A stretch of 64,000 nucleotides of DNA from Clostridia bacterium (GTDB lineage Bacteria; Bacillota; Clostridia; Peptostreptococcales; Acidaminobacteraceae). The translations under genes were made by a program, and so were the position numbers. The stretch covers positions 1 through 64,000 of the forward strand of contig JAGYOH010000004.1 of assembly GCA_018399635.1 (NCBI GenBank). Direction: 5' to 3'. Under the pieces are notes generated by a model, which saw only the letters and a list, made by a program, of their open reading frames with translations, ran no database searches and was not told where the DNA came from. Positions 1-7,519 of the stretch are shown piece by piece; position 1 is the first letter of the stretch, and every line of letters starts with the position of its first letter.

Positions 1-27
1 CCGCCTCTGAAATGGCTAATGAGGCGG
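1..27 (-). terminator. Candidate terminator stem at window edge
   Basis: Positions 1-7 (CCGCCTC) and 21-27 (GAGGCGG) form a perfect 7-bp stem with a 13-base loop, just after the stop codon of the minus-strand gene ending at 42. The T-run expected on the minus strand would lie outside the window, so this is only probable. Confidence 0.4.
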
Positions 28-41
28 CATATGGCGCTTGG

Positions 42-1010
42 TCAGGCTTTTCTTGGTTTTTTGAGGATTTCATATAGGGCGAAGACGATGAGGGCGATGG
101 CGGCCCCGGTGAGGCCGAAAACCACATCCTGATATTCATAGCCCCGGTTTTGGACGGAAAAGGACTGGTAGTACTCGTTGCCGATGGAGAGGGCCATGAC
201 GAAGCCGAAGCTGATGCCGGCGGCGATGAGGGGCTTGAGCCGGTAGGCCCTCAGCAGGCTGAGGGTGACCAGGGTGATGGTGAAAAAGAGCAGGGCGTGG
301 ATATAGAGCTGGAGGGCCCCGGCCCAGTAGGCCACTTCCTTGGAGTAGATTTTGACACCGGTGGCCTTGGCGTCGTAGCCTTGCAGGGCCTGGTCCAGAA
401 AATAGAGACTCTCCACCCTGAGGAGGATGGTGTTCATCAGGCCGTCGCTCAAGGTCATCAGCTCTTCACTGGTGCGGGTGGTGAAAAACACCAGGGCCAG
501 GAGGCTCAGTAGAAAGAGCAGGCTTGAGAGGGTGATCCGCAGCAGTCCCCCAGGGGATTTTTTCGAATAATAACCTGAGTATTTCTTGTACTTGGACCGG
601 TATTCCGTCCCCATCATATAGCGGATATCATTGAGAACGGCTCCGACAAGGGGAATGCCGACCTCGTTGAAACTCTCCATGACCTCATTGATTTCCAAGA
701 GGGTGGCCCGCTCCTGGCGGATGGTGAAGAGGGCTCCGTCGACCAGAGGGGCCAGGAGGAGACTGTCGCTGTGCAGGAGGGCCGGCGGGGTGTCGATGAT
801 GACGTAGTCATAATCGGCAAAAAGTGTCTTGAGGATTTCCAGGGTGCCTTCCGACTGGAGGAGTTCCTGCAGAGAGTTTCCCCGGTCGGAGGAGATGAGG
901 ATGTCCAGGCCGGTCTTGTAGTCGGTGATGATTCCTTCTGCAAAGGGCAGGTCGCCTCTTAGAACCTTCTGGAGGGGATCGGCTTCATCCTCGTAAAAAT
1001 AGACGCTGAC
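42..1010 (-). CDS. C-terminal part of Wzz/BY-kinase with VanZ-like domain (downstream of frameshift)
   Basis: This open frame continues the gene whose first part ends at 959. It supplies the missing half of a bacterial tyrosine kinase: the Walker B motif DYVIIDTPP (around 795) and a C-terminal cluster YRSKYKKYSGYYSKK (around 560) that resembles the autophosphorylated tyrosine tail of CpsD/YwqD proteins. After that tail come about four membrane segments ending in a VanZ-like stretch (NEYYQSF, then a conserved R and D, before the last helix). Such a tail usually ends the protein, so the membrane extension is unusual. No good start codon or ribosome binding site precedes the frame, which supports translation only by frameshifting, or a broken gene, or a base missing from the assembly. 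The role is probably control of exopolysaccharide or teichoic-type polymer export at the membrane. Confidence 0.72.
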   Translation of the reverse strand, partial: VSVYFYEDEADPLQKVLRGDLPFAEGIITDYKTGLDILISSDRGNSLQELLQSEGTLEILKTLFADYDYVIIDTPPALLHSDSLLLAPLVDGALFTIRQERATLLEINEVMESFNEVGIPLVGAVLNDIRYMMGTEYRSKYKKYSGYYSKKSPGGLLRITLSSLLFLLSLLALVFFTTRTSEELMTLSDGLMNTILLRVESLYFLDQALQGYDAKATGVKIYSKEVAYWAGALQLYIHALLFFTITLVTLSLLRAYRLKPLIAAGISFGFVMALSIGNEYYQSFSVQNRGYEYQDVVFGLTGAAIALIVFALYEILKKPRKA

Positions 1011-1954
1011 CCCTTTTTATAGAAGTCGAAATCCATCAATAAAACCTTGTTGTCGGCTGAAGCCAGGGACAGGGCGGTGTTGACGGACAGGGTGGTCTTG
1101 CCCTCCTCCGGCCCGACACTGGTGACGGCGAAAACCTTGTAATGATTTTCCCGGGCGATATAAAGAATCTTCTGGGCGAGTATTTTGCTGGCTTCCAGAA
1201 AGAAAAAGGGAATCCCGGGGTGGGTGACCATCATCTGCCGGGGGGATTTTCTGTATTTGAGCTTGACATGGGGGATTTCCCCCAGGCATTTCAGGTTGAG
1301 ATTTTCCAGGATATCCTTCTTGTTCCTGACCTTTGGTTTGAGAAACCACAGGAAAAAAACAGCGAAAACCCCCACCATGAGACCCAGGACTCCTCCGATG
1401 AGAAGATTGAGAAGACTCTGACGGCTTTTGACGGCCGCTGTCGGAAGCTTGGCTTCATCGAGGACCACGATGGTGCCCACCTCCACGGTGTCATAGATGA
1501 CTTCCGGGGCCAGCCGCATGATGGCGTTGGCGATTTGAGTGGCGACCAGGGGGTCGGTGTGGGTGACAGTGACCATGATGACCTCGGTGTCCTTGGGAGA
1601 ACTCACCTCGATGTGGGTGCGAAGGCCTTCAGGGGTGAAATCGATGGCGAGATCCTGGATGACGCGGTCAAGGACGTTGTCGCTGAGGAGGATCACCCGG
1701 TAGGTGTTCACCATCTTCTGGGACAGATAGACGTTGTTGCTTTCGGCAACCTCGATATCCCCGTCAAAAAGGGAGTAGGTCTTGGAATTGATGACCATGC
1801 TGGCATCGGCGGCGTAGACCAGGACCCCTTCGGTGGAAAGGGCCGTGAAGACCTGGGCGAGGAGAACACCGGCGACAAGGGCGCCGACCACGATCTTCCA
1901 GCCGCTGGCAAGAATATAGACGAGATCCTGTATCCTGATTTCTTCCTGGTTCAT
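959..1954 (-). CDS. Wzz-type chain-length determinant/BY-kinase, N-terminal part (frameshifted)
   Basis: Start ATG at 1954 follows GGGAGG at 1962-1967. Residues about 19-40 and 182-206 are the two membrane helices that bracket an extracytoplasmic Wzz domain, with a Pro-rich approach to the second helix (KLPTAAVKSRQS). From about 240 the cytoplasmic kinase begins, with Walker A SVGPEEGKTT (279-288) and Walker A' VLLMDFDF (304-311). The frame then loses similarity and stops 17 codons after the homopolymer AAAAAGGGG (minus strand, 1018-1010). A -1 shift at the heptamer A-AAG-GGG restores the kinase and yields a 637-aa protein. One added G would have the same effect. The family couples polysaccharide chain length to a tyrosine phosphorylation cycle. 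No other polysaccharide gene lies inside the window on this side. Confidence 0.78.
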   Translation of the reverse strand: MNQEEIRIQDLVYILASGWKIVVGALVAGVLLAQVFTALSTEGVLVYAADASMVINSKTYSLFDGDIEVAESNNVYLSQKMVNTYRVILLSDNVLDRVIQDLAIDFTPEGLRTHIEVSSPKDTEVIMVTVTHTDPLVATQIANAIMRLAPEVIYDTVEVGTIVVLDEAKLPTAAVKSRQSLLNLLIGGVLGLMVGVFAVFFLWFLKPKVRNKKDILENLNLKCLGEIPHVKLKYRKSPRQMMVTHPGIPFFFLEASKILAQKILYIARENHYKVFAVTSVGPEEGKTTLSVNTALSLASADNKVLLMDFDFYKKGSASIFTRMKPIPSRRF

Positions 1955-2182
1955 TTCAAAGCCTCCCGACCTGTCATCCACCTGACTAAAAGGTCCAGTC
2001 TACCGTATACCAAAGATTCGAGAAGGAATCCCTATTTAGCAATATCTTACATCAGATCACTGACAAACAACTGACAAATGAGTTTGGCCTGTATCTAAGT
2101 TGCATATTTTGAATCTTAAAGTCATTGACCACGGGGTGAGAGGAATCTTCCGGCAAGGGCCGGGCCCGGAACCTCTCACTTT
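1955..2182. other. Intergenic region upstream of the Wzz/kinase gene
   Basis: No gene is seen here. It must hold the promoter of the minus-strand Wzz/kinase gene, but no convincing -35/-10 pair stands out. The octamer CTGACAAA occurs twice 11 bp apart (2060-2067 and 2071-2078), one helical turn, which could be a regulator site. Confidence 0.3.
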
Positions 2183-2236
2183 AAAAAAATAAAAAACGCC
2201 GCAATCCGTCAGATTAGGTGACGGGGGCGGCGTTTT
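2183..2236 (-). terminator. Rho-independent terminator of busR-like gene
   Basis: On the minus strand, a stem made of the complements of 2227-2236 and 2192-2203 (AACGCCGC / GCGGCGTT) is followed by a long T-rich tract complementary to the A-rich 2183-2196. It lies 50 bases past the stop of the regulator. Confidence 0.8.
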
Positions 2237-2285
2237 GGCGGGTCTTCCTGGCAAGAGAGATTTCTCCAGGTCAGGGATGGAGGAG

Positions 2286-2921
2286 TCAGTATTCATCCTC
2301 GATATCGTTGATGAAGCTGCGGGTGCGGTTGTAGTCTTCGCTGTTGCAGATGAAGACCAGGATATCATGGGTCTTGAATTTGAAGTCCGGGCCCGGAGAC
2401 AGATAGGCCTTGCCCTTGCGCTTCACCATGAGGATGGTGGCCCCGGTGTGATACCAGAAGCGGCTTTCGCTGATGGTCTGGTTGACGAGTCGCGCCCCTT
2501 TGCACAGTGTAAGCTCGAAGGGGTAGAAGCTGGCGATGTGCTTGGGACGATGGGAAATCTCCAGAAAGCGGTCGATGTGGTCGTTGATCTTCTGGTCCAG
2601 CTGGTTTTTTTCCTTGAGCAGGGCCTTGATTTCATCCTTCAGGGTTTCGTTGTCGTTGGAGGAGGCGATGTCCTTGATGAACTGGGCGGCATTGTTGGCG
2701 TTGAGGATCCGGATGCCGCTCTTGGGAGAGCTGCTCACCACTTCATAATCCTTGAGGAGGGCGATGGCCTTTCGGATGGTTTCGGGAGAAACCTGGTATT
2801 TTCCGGCCAGGTTGGACCGGCCGCTGATCTTGGTTCCTACCGGGTATTCTTCATTGAGAATGGCTTCGGCGATATCCATGGCGATCCGGGTGTAACGGGG
2901 CATTGCTTTTTCTTTCAACAT
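2286..2921 (-). CDS. busR: BusR-type transcriptional regulator (GntR wHTH + RCK_C/TrkA-C)
   Basis: The 211-aa protein has a GntR-type winged helix at residues about 8-75 (motif VSPETIRKAIALLKDYEVV), a coiled coil at about 85-125 rich in E/K/L, and a C-terminal RCK_C (TrkA-C) domain at about 130-211 ending with the typical PGPDFKFKTHDILVFI strand. This order is that of BusR of lactococci and streptococci, a c-di-AMP-dependent repressor of the glycine-betaine transporter BusA. The gene stands divergent from exactly such a transporter, which strongly supports the name. ATG at 2921 has GAGGGA just upstream; a second in-frame ATG is at 2903. A TATAAT at 2962-2967 (minus strand) is its likely -10. 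Ligand binding and the direction of control are inferred from the family. Confidence 0.85.
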   Translation of the reverse strand: MLKEKAMPRYTRIAMDIAEAILNEEYPVGTKISGRSNLAGKYQVSPETIRKAIALLKDYEVVSSSPKSGIRILNANNAAQFIKDIASSNDNETLKDEIKALLKEKNQLDQKINDHIDRFLEISHRPKHIASFYPFELTLCKGARLVNQTISESRFWYHTGATILMVKRKGKAYLSPGPDFKFKTHDILVFICNSEDYNRTRSFINDIEDEY

Positions 2922-2995
2922 GGGTCTTCCCTCATTGTCAGTTGTATTTGCCACTAAGGCCATTATAAACGTTTTTTGTCATTTTGGAAGCAAAA

Positions 2996-3024
2996 TTGAC
3001 GAATAACAACTTATATGATATTAT
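2996..3024 (+). promoter_or_regulatory. Promoter of glycine-betaine transporter operon
   Basis: TTGACG at 2996-3001, a 17-bp spacer and TATTAT at 3019-3024 form a near-consensus sigma-A promoter 50 bases before the transporter start codon. Confidence 0.8.
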
Positions 3025-3035
3025 AAAGTTGTTAT
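3003..3035. promoter_or_regulatory. Palindromic operator over the -10 box, likely BusR site
   Basis: ATAACAACTT (3003-3012) and AAGTTGTTAT (3026-3035) are a perfect 10-bp inverted repeat with a 13-bp centre that contains the -10 box. A dimer or tetramer bound here would block RNA polymerase. Assignment to the adjacent BusR-type regulator is inference from position. Confidence 0.65.
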
Positions 3036-3073
3036 AGTATGGTGTAAAATGAAATTATTGAGGAGGTAATCAT

Positions 3074-4150
3074 ATGACGATAAGACACAAAAAAGGAATC
3101 CTTTTATTTTTTGCACTGGTTCTCGTGCTGGCAGTGGCCACGGCCTGTACCCAGGAAGCGGCACCCGAGGCAGAGGAACCGGCAGCAGAAACGCCTGAGG
3201 CTGAAGCACCGGCCGAAGAGGAACCCCAGGAGCTTGAAACCATCATTTTCGGTGATGCCGGCTGGGACTCCCTGAGACTTCACAATGCCATCGCCGGATT
3301 CATTCTCGATCACGGCTACGGATATGACTACGACGTCATTCCCGGTTCCACCCCCAACATCCTGGAAGGGGTCATCAAGGGGGACGTGACCGTCCTCATG
3401 GAAATGTGGCAGGACAACGTACCCATCTATCCGGAGTACAGGGAAGCGGGAACGATCCTCGAACTCGGCACCAACTTCGATGACAATGCCCAGGGCCTCT
3501 ATGTCCCCAGATATGTCATCGAGGGTGACCCGGAGCGGGGGATTGAAGCCTCTGCACCGGACTTGAAACATGTGGAGGACCTCAAGAACTATCCGGATCT
3601 TTTCCCGGATCCCGAGGACCCCGGCATGGGACTGATTGTCAACGGCCCGCCATCCTGGGCGGTGACGACGATCATGGAGGTCAAGGGCGCCCATTACGGC
3701 CTTGACGAAATGTACAACATCAGCGGTTCAGGAACGGCTGCGGCTCTCGCGGCATCCCTGTCAGCGGCTTACGAACGCGGCGAGCCCTGGGTAGGCTACT
3801 ATTGGGAACCCACCTGGATCACGGGCAAATACGATCTGGTCCTCCTGGAAGAAGCCCCCTATGATGACGACCTCTGGAACGAGGAAGCCGGCTATGCTTG
3901 TGAATTCAAGCCTTCGGACATCACCATCATCATCAATCCGGAGTTTGCCGGGAAGAATCCGGCAGTCACCGAGTTTCTGACCAACTATGAAACTTCCTCA
4001 GCCCTGACCGCCGTAGGATTGGCCTACATGCAGGACAATGATGCGGAAATCGACGAAGCAGCTGAATGGTTCATTCAAGAGTATGAAGACCTTTGGAAGG
4101 ATTGGGTCACCAGTGAAGCCCATGAAAAGGTAATGGCTGCGCTCAAGTAA
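3074..4150 (+). CDS. opuAC: Glycine betaine/proline-type ABC transporter substrate-binding lipoprotein
   Basis: The 358-aa precursor has a lipoprotein signal with lipobox AVATAC (Cys25), then a low-complexity E/A/P linker to about residue 55, then an OpuAC domain. Aromatic residues typical of betaine cages are visible in GYYWEPTWITG near residue 240 and in EMWQDN near 113. Unlike lactococcal BusAB, the binding domain is not fused to the permease. The start ATG is preceded by GAGGAGG at 3059-3065. It is the first gene of a three-gene operon for uptake of a compatible solute, probably induced by osmotic stress through the upstream BusR-type regulator. The exact solute (betaine, carnitine, proline betaine) cannot be read from the sequence. 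Confidence 0.88.
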   Translation: MTIRHKKGILLFFALVLVLAVATACTQEAAPEAEEPAAETPEAEAPAEEEPQELETIIFGDAGWDSLRLHNAIAGFILDHGYGYDYDVIPGSTPNILEGVIKGDVTVLMEMWQDNVPIYPEYREAGTILELGTNFDDNAQGLYVPRYVIEGDPERGIEASAPDLKHVEDLKNYPDLFPDPEDPGMGLIVNGPPSWAVTTIMEVKGAHYGLDEMYNISGSGTAAALAASLSAAYERGEPWVGYYWEPTWITGKYDLVLLEEAPYDDDLWNEEAGYACEFKPSDITIIINPEFAGKNPAVTEFLTNYETSSALTAVGLAYMQDNDAEIDEAAEWFIQEYEDLWKDWVTSEAHEKVMAALK

Positions 4151-4159
4151 ATTGAAAGG

Positions 4160-4190
4160 CGGGCCCCTTGAGGGGTCCGTTTCTTTATTG
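4160..4190 (+). terminator. Leaky terminator/stem-loop between binding protein and permease
   Basis: CGGGCCCC (4160-4167) pairs with GGGGTCCG (4172-4179) around a TTGA loop and is followed by TTTCTTTATT. In an operon this usually lowers read-through, so that the binding protein is made in excess over the membrane part. Confidence 0.6.
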
Positions 4191-4203
4191 AAGGAGGACT
4201 ACG

Positions 4204-5055
4204 ATGAATGAATTCCCGGAAATTTTCGAATTGAATGCAGGGGATTATGTCGAGACCTTTGTCAAATGGCTCACCACGGACCATATGGCGGTCTTCGATT
4301 CCATCAGGGACGGTATTCTGGCATTTCTACTCAGAATGCAGTCCATCATCAGTTTCATTCCCTGGTTCGTCATTATCGGCATCGTCTTCATTGCCGGCTG
4401 GCGACTCAAGGGGGTCAGGTCGGGGCTCTTCTACACCCTGATGCTATTGACCATCGGCTTGTTGGGCTATTGGAACGATACCCTGCTCACCATTTCCATC
4501 GTCCTGACGGCGGTGATCATTTCCCTGGTCATCGGCATTCCCTTCGGGATTCTCAGTGCCAACTACAAGCGGATGGACAATATCGTCAGACCCGTCCTGG
4601 ACGCCATGCAGACCATGCCCAGTTTCGTGTATCTGATTCCCGCCATCATGCTCTTCGGTCTCGGGATGGTGCCGGCGGTGTTCGCCACCACGATCTACGC
4701 CCTGCCGCCGGTGATCCGGCTGACCACCCTGGCCATCAACAGCGTGTCCAAAGAAATGATCGAGGCGGCGGAATCCTTCGGCCCCACGCCCTGGCAGGCC
4801 CTGCTCAAGGTGGAACTGCCCCAGGCCATGCCCACCATCATGGCGGGGGTCAACCAGACCACCATGATGGCCATGGCCATGGTGGTGGTCTCCTCCATGA
4901 TCGGCGCCAAAGGCCTGGGATACAGTGTCCTCATCGCCATCAACCGGACCGATATCGCCATGGGCTTTGATGCGGGCATCAGTATCGTGTTCCTGGCCAT
5001 CATCATCGACCGCCTGACTCAGTCCATCGGGGACAAGTTCAGACACGACGAATAG
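4204..5055 (+). CDS. opuAB: Glycine betaine ABC transporter permease
   Basis: This 283-aa integral membrane protein of the BPD_transp_1 family has about six membrane helices. The cytoplasmic coupling (EAA) loop is clear: EAAESFGPTPWQALLKVELP at about residues 187-206, followed by MPTIMAGVNQT, the form seen in ProW/OpuAB proteins. The 30-40 N-terminal residues before the first helix are typical of the family. AAGGAGG precedes the ATG at 4204. It lies 53 bases after the binding protein and 11 bases before the ATPase, so the three are one operon. Confidence 0.9.
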   Translation: MNEFPEIFELNAGDYVETFVKWLTTDHMAVFDSIRDGILAFLLRMQSIISFIPWFVIIGIVFIAGWRLKGVRSGLFYTLMLLTIGLLGYWNDTLLTISIVLTAVIISLVIGIPFGILSANYKRMDNIVRPVLDAMQTMPSFVYLIPAIMLFGLGMVPAVFATTIYALPPVIRLTTLAINSVSKEMIEAAESFGPTPWQALLKVELPQAMPTIMAGVNQTTMMAMAMVVVSSMIGAKGLGYSVLIAINRTDIAMGFDAGISIVFLAIIIDRLTQSIGDKFRHDE

Positions 5056-5066
5056 GAGGATGCAAA

Positions 5067-6239
5067 ATGGAAAAAATAAGGGTTGAAAACCTGACCAAAA
5101 TATTCGGCAAGCATCCTCAAAAGGCCTTGGAGGAACTGGAAAAGGGCAAGAAACGCGATGAAATCCTCAAAGAGACCCACCATACCGTGGGTATCGGCAA
5201 TGTCAGCTTTTCAGTTCACGAGGGTGAAACCTTCGTGATCATGGGGCTTTCCGGCAGCGGCAAGTCCACCCTGATCCGGTGCCTGAATCTCCTCAACAAA
5301 CCCACTGCAGGGAAGATTTTCGTGGACGATGAAAATATTCTGGACTACGACAAGAAGGCCCTGAGACAGTTTCGTCAGACCAAGATCGCCATGGTGTTCC
5401 AGCATTTCGGCCTCTTCTCCCACCGGTCGGTGCTGGAGAATGTGGAGTTCGGTCTGGAAATCAAGAAAATGGACAAGGAAGAGCGGGTGACGAAGAGCCT
5501 TGAAATGCTCAAGGCCGTGGGTCTTGAGGGATGGGAGTACCACAAGGTTTCCGCCCTGAGCGGCGGGATGAAGCAGCGGGTGGGCCTGGCCAGAGCCCTG
5601 GCCAACGAGCCGGAGATCATCCTCATGGACGAGCCCTTCAGCGCCCTGGACCCCCTCATCCGCCGGGATATGCATACGGAGCTTCTGGACCTGCAGGCCA
5701 AACTCAAAAAGACCATCATCTTCATCACCCACGACGTCAACGAGGCCTTCAAGCTGGGTGACCGCATCGCGGTGCTCAAGGACGGTGAAATGGTCCAGAT
5801 CGGGACTCCTGAGGAGATCCTCGACAACCCCGCCGATGAATACATCACCAACTTCATCGAGGATATCGACCGAAGCCGGGTGCTGAGGGCGGAAAACATC
5901 ATGCGCAAGCGGTCCTTGAAAATCGGCAAGAACACGGCGGCGAAAATCGCCCTGGAGATTCTCAACGACTCGGATTATGAACACGGCTTTATCACGGACC
6001 GCCACGACAACCGGATTCTCGGAGTGGTGGATGCCGATGACCTTCTTCTGGCGATCAAAGGAAAGCTTCCCATTGCAGAGGTCATGCACACGGATTTTGT
6101 TTCAGTCAGCGAGGACGCCTATGTCAAGGAGGTCCTGGAAATCGCCGCAGCGACCAAGTATCCCGTGGCGGTGGTCAACGGGGAAGGGGAGTATGTAGGC
6201 CGGATTCAACGGGCGGCCCTGCTGAAAGCCCTGGTGTGA
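5067..6239 (+). CDS. opuAA: Glycine betaine ABC transporter ATPase with CBS domains
   Basis: The 390-aa ATPase has Walker A GLSGSGKST (about 59-67), signature LSGGMKQRVGLARAL (about 165), Walker B IILMDEPFSALDP (about 185) and H-loop FITHDVNEAF. An N-terminal extension to residue 40 and a C-terminal tandem CBS pair (about 275-390) match ProV/OpuAA. In OpuA the CBS module senses ionic strength and, in some species, binds c-di-AMP, so this system may be regulated by the same signal at transcription (BusR) and at activity. The start ATG at 5067 follows AGGAGG. A strong terminator follows at 6246. Confidence 0.92.
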   Translation: MEKIRVENLTKIFGKHPQKALEELEKGKKRDEILKETHHTVGIGNVSFSVHEGETFVIMGLSGSGKSTLIRCLNLLNKPTAGKIFVDDENILDYDKKALRQFRQTKIAMVFQHFGLFSHRSVLENVEFGLEIKKMDKEERVTKSLEMLKAVGLEGWEYHKVSALSGGMKQRVGLARALANEPEIILMDEPFSALDPLIRRDMHTELLDLQAKLKKTIIFITHDVNEAFKLGDRIAVLKDGEMVQIGTPEEILDNPADEYITNFIEDIDRSRVLRAENIMRKRSLKIGKNTAAKIALEILNDSDYEHGFITDRHDNRILGVVDADDLLLAIKGKLPIAEVMHTDFVSVSEDAYVKEVLEIAAATKYPVAVVNGEGEYVGRIQRAALLKALV

Positions 6240-6245
6240 GGCTAC

Positions 6246-6281
6246 AAGAAGACCTGGAAGGCTGAAGGTCTTCTTTTTTTT
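6246..6281 (+). terminator. Terminator of betaine transporter operon
   Basis: AAGAAGACCT (6246-6255) and AGGTCTTCTT (6266-6275) form a perfect 10-bp stem followed by a run of T. Confidence 0.92.
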
Positions 6282-6290
6282 CAAAAACCC

Positions 6291-6319
6291 TTGCAATCCC
6301 CCGGGACCGATGTTATACT
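6291..6319 (+). promoter_or_regulatory. Promoter of the histidine operon
   Basis: TTGCAA (6291-6296), 17-bp spacer, TATACT (6314-6319). It lies 41 bases before the leader peptide start codon. Confidence 0.8.
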
Positions 6320-6359
6320 TTTGAATAAATATACATCACGGCAAAAAAAGGTGATAACC

Positions 6360-6425
6360 ATGACAAATGATTTCAGACGACTGAACAGCCAACTTCATCA
6401 TCACCATAGATTCAAGGGTTTGTAG
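6360..6425 (+). CDS. hisL: Histidine operon leader peptide
   Basis: A 21-codon reading frame starts with ATG at 6360 behind AGGTGA (6349-6354) and ends at TAG 6425. It reads MTNDFRRLNSQ, L, then four consecutive His codons (CAT CAT CAC CAT, 6396-6407), then RFKGL. A run of codons for the end product directly upstream of a terminator and a complete his operon is the hallmark of translation-coupled attenuation. When charged tRNA-His is scarce the ribosome should stall on the four codons and change folding of the downstream RNA. The peptide itself probably has no function. Confidence 0.88.
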   Translation: MTNDFRRLNSQLHHHHRFKGL

Positions 6426-6544
6426 AGTGAACTGAAATCGGGTTCATAGATGCAAGCTCTTGTTCTGTTGTTCAAAGACGGGCTTGAATCTATGATGGTA
6501 AGGAAGCTTCAACCATATAGGTCTGGCCTATATGGTTTTTTAGT
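6369..6544 (+). promoter_or_regulatory. His attenuator with competing stems
   Basis: CATAGATTCAAG (6405-6416, starting in the last His codon) pairs perfectly with CTTGAATCTATG (6483-6494). A near copy, TCATAGATGCAAGC (6444-6457), can pair with the same target with one mismatch. GATTTCAG (6369-6376) pairs with CTGAAATC (6432-6439). The bases CTATGATGGT (6490-6499) can also pair with ACCATATAG (6512-6520), the 5' arm of the terminator, with one bulge; this is the likely antiterminator. A ribosome stalled at the His codons would cover 6405-6416, free 6483-6499 and favour antitermination. The exact set of competing folds was not computed. Confidence 0.75.
6511..6544 (+). terminator. Attenuator terminator of his operon
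   Basis: AACCATATAGG (6511-6521) and CCTATATGGTT (6527-6537) form an 11-bp stem with a 5-base loop, followed by a T-rich tract, just ahead of hisZ. Confidence 0.9.
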
Positions 6545-6568
6545 TTTTTGGAAAAAAAGGAGGATCCC

Positions 6569-7519
6569 ATGCAATTCAGTACGATCACTGAGGAACTGCA
6601 AGTCACCAAATTTCGCAAGGGCATCGAAAGGGAACTGGAGAGTTATTTTGAAAGCAGGGGCTTTGACCTGATCCAGCCGAAGATTTTTCAGGGCTATGAC
6701 AGCTTTGTCTGCTCCAATCTGAGGCAGGACTCTTCGAAAACGGTCAAGGTTCTGGGGGGGGATTCCAGGATCTTCATTCTCAGACCCGACATCACCACCA
6801 ATATCCTTGACCAGATCTTTTCCAAGTGGGAGGGCAGGCCTCCCCTGAAGGTCTATTACAATTCCAAGGTCTACCGCAACCAGACCGGGGGGAGGATTCT
6901 GGAAAACTACCAGATGGGGGTTGAATCCCTGGGGGAGGATTCCCTCAAGGGGGACCAGGAAATCATCGAAATGGCGGTGACCCTGATGCACACCCTCAAG
7001 GAACCCTTCATCATCGAGCTCGGCTCCAGCAAATACCTGGATGGATTTTTCAAGGAACTGGGACTGGCTTTTGAGGAGGAGAGCCTTGTCAGAGAGCTCA
7101 TCGGCAAAAAGAACCGGGACGGTCTGAGGCTCAAGATCAAGGCACTGGGACTGGAGGAGAGCATTCTTTCAGACGTGCTGGCCATGCAGGGGAATATGGA
7201 AAATGTCCTGACCATGGCCAGGGCCTATGAGCGGAATGAGGAAATGGCGGCGGCCCTGGAGGAACTGGAGGGGCTCAAGGACTTCTTCTCTTCTAAAGCC
7301 CTCCTGGACCACATTCACTTCGACCTGGCCATGATGCCGGACCTTGATTATTACGACGGCATCATTTTCAAGGGCTACGCCCTGAATACGCCGAAGAAAA
7401 TTCTCAGCGGCGGCAGGTATGACCGTCTGACGGAGGGCTTCGGCCGCAAGGTGTCCGCCATCGGTTTCATGATGGACATGGACCTCGTGACACGGATCAG
7501 AATAAGGGGGGAAGCTTGA
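6569..7519 (+). CDS. hisZ: ATP phosphoribosyltransferase regulatory subunit HisZ
   Basis: The 316-aa protein is a class II aminoacyl-tRNA-synthetase-like paralogue of HisRS without the anticodon-binding domain. Visible family features are the motif 2 region (FILRPDITTNI, VYRNQTGGR, QMGVESLG) and the C-terminal glycine-rich stretch SGGRYDRL. It forms a hetero-octamer with short-form HisG and is needed for HisG activity and feedback inhibition by histidine. The ATG at 6569 is preceded by AAAGGAGG. It is the first structural gene of the operon and overlaps hisG by one base. Confidence 0.93.
   Translation: MQFSTITEELQVTKFRKGIERELESYFESRGFDLIQPKIFQGYDSFVCSNLRQDSSKTVKVLGGDSRIFILRPDITTNILDQIFSKWEGRPPLKVYYNSKVYRNQTGGRILENYQMGVESLGEDSLKGDQEIIEMAVTLMHTLKEPFIIELGSSKYLDGFFKELGLAFEEESLVRELIGKKNRDGLRLKIKALGLEESILSDVLAMQGNMENVLTMARAYERNEEMAAALEELEGLKDFFSSKALLDHIHFDLAMMPDLDYYDGIIFKGYALNTPKKILSGGRYDRLTEGFGRKVSAIGFMMDMDLVTRIRIRGEA

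Noticed and set aside
6360-6544. T-box riboswitch for histidine
   Set aside because: The conserved T-box sequence is missing; a leader peptide with four His codons and alternative stems explains the region better.
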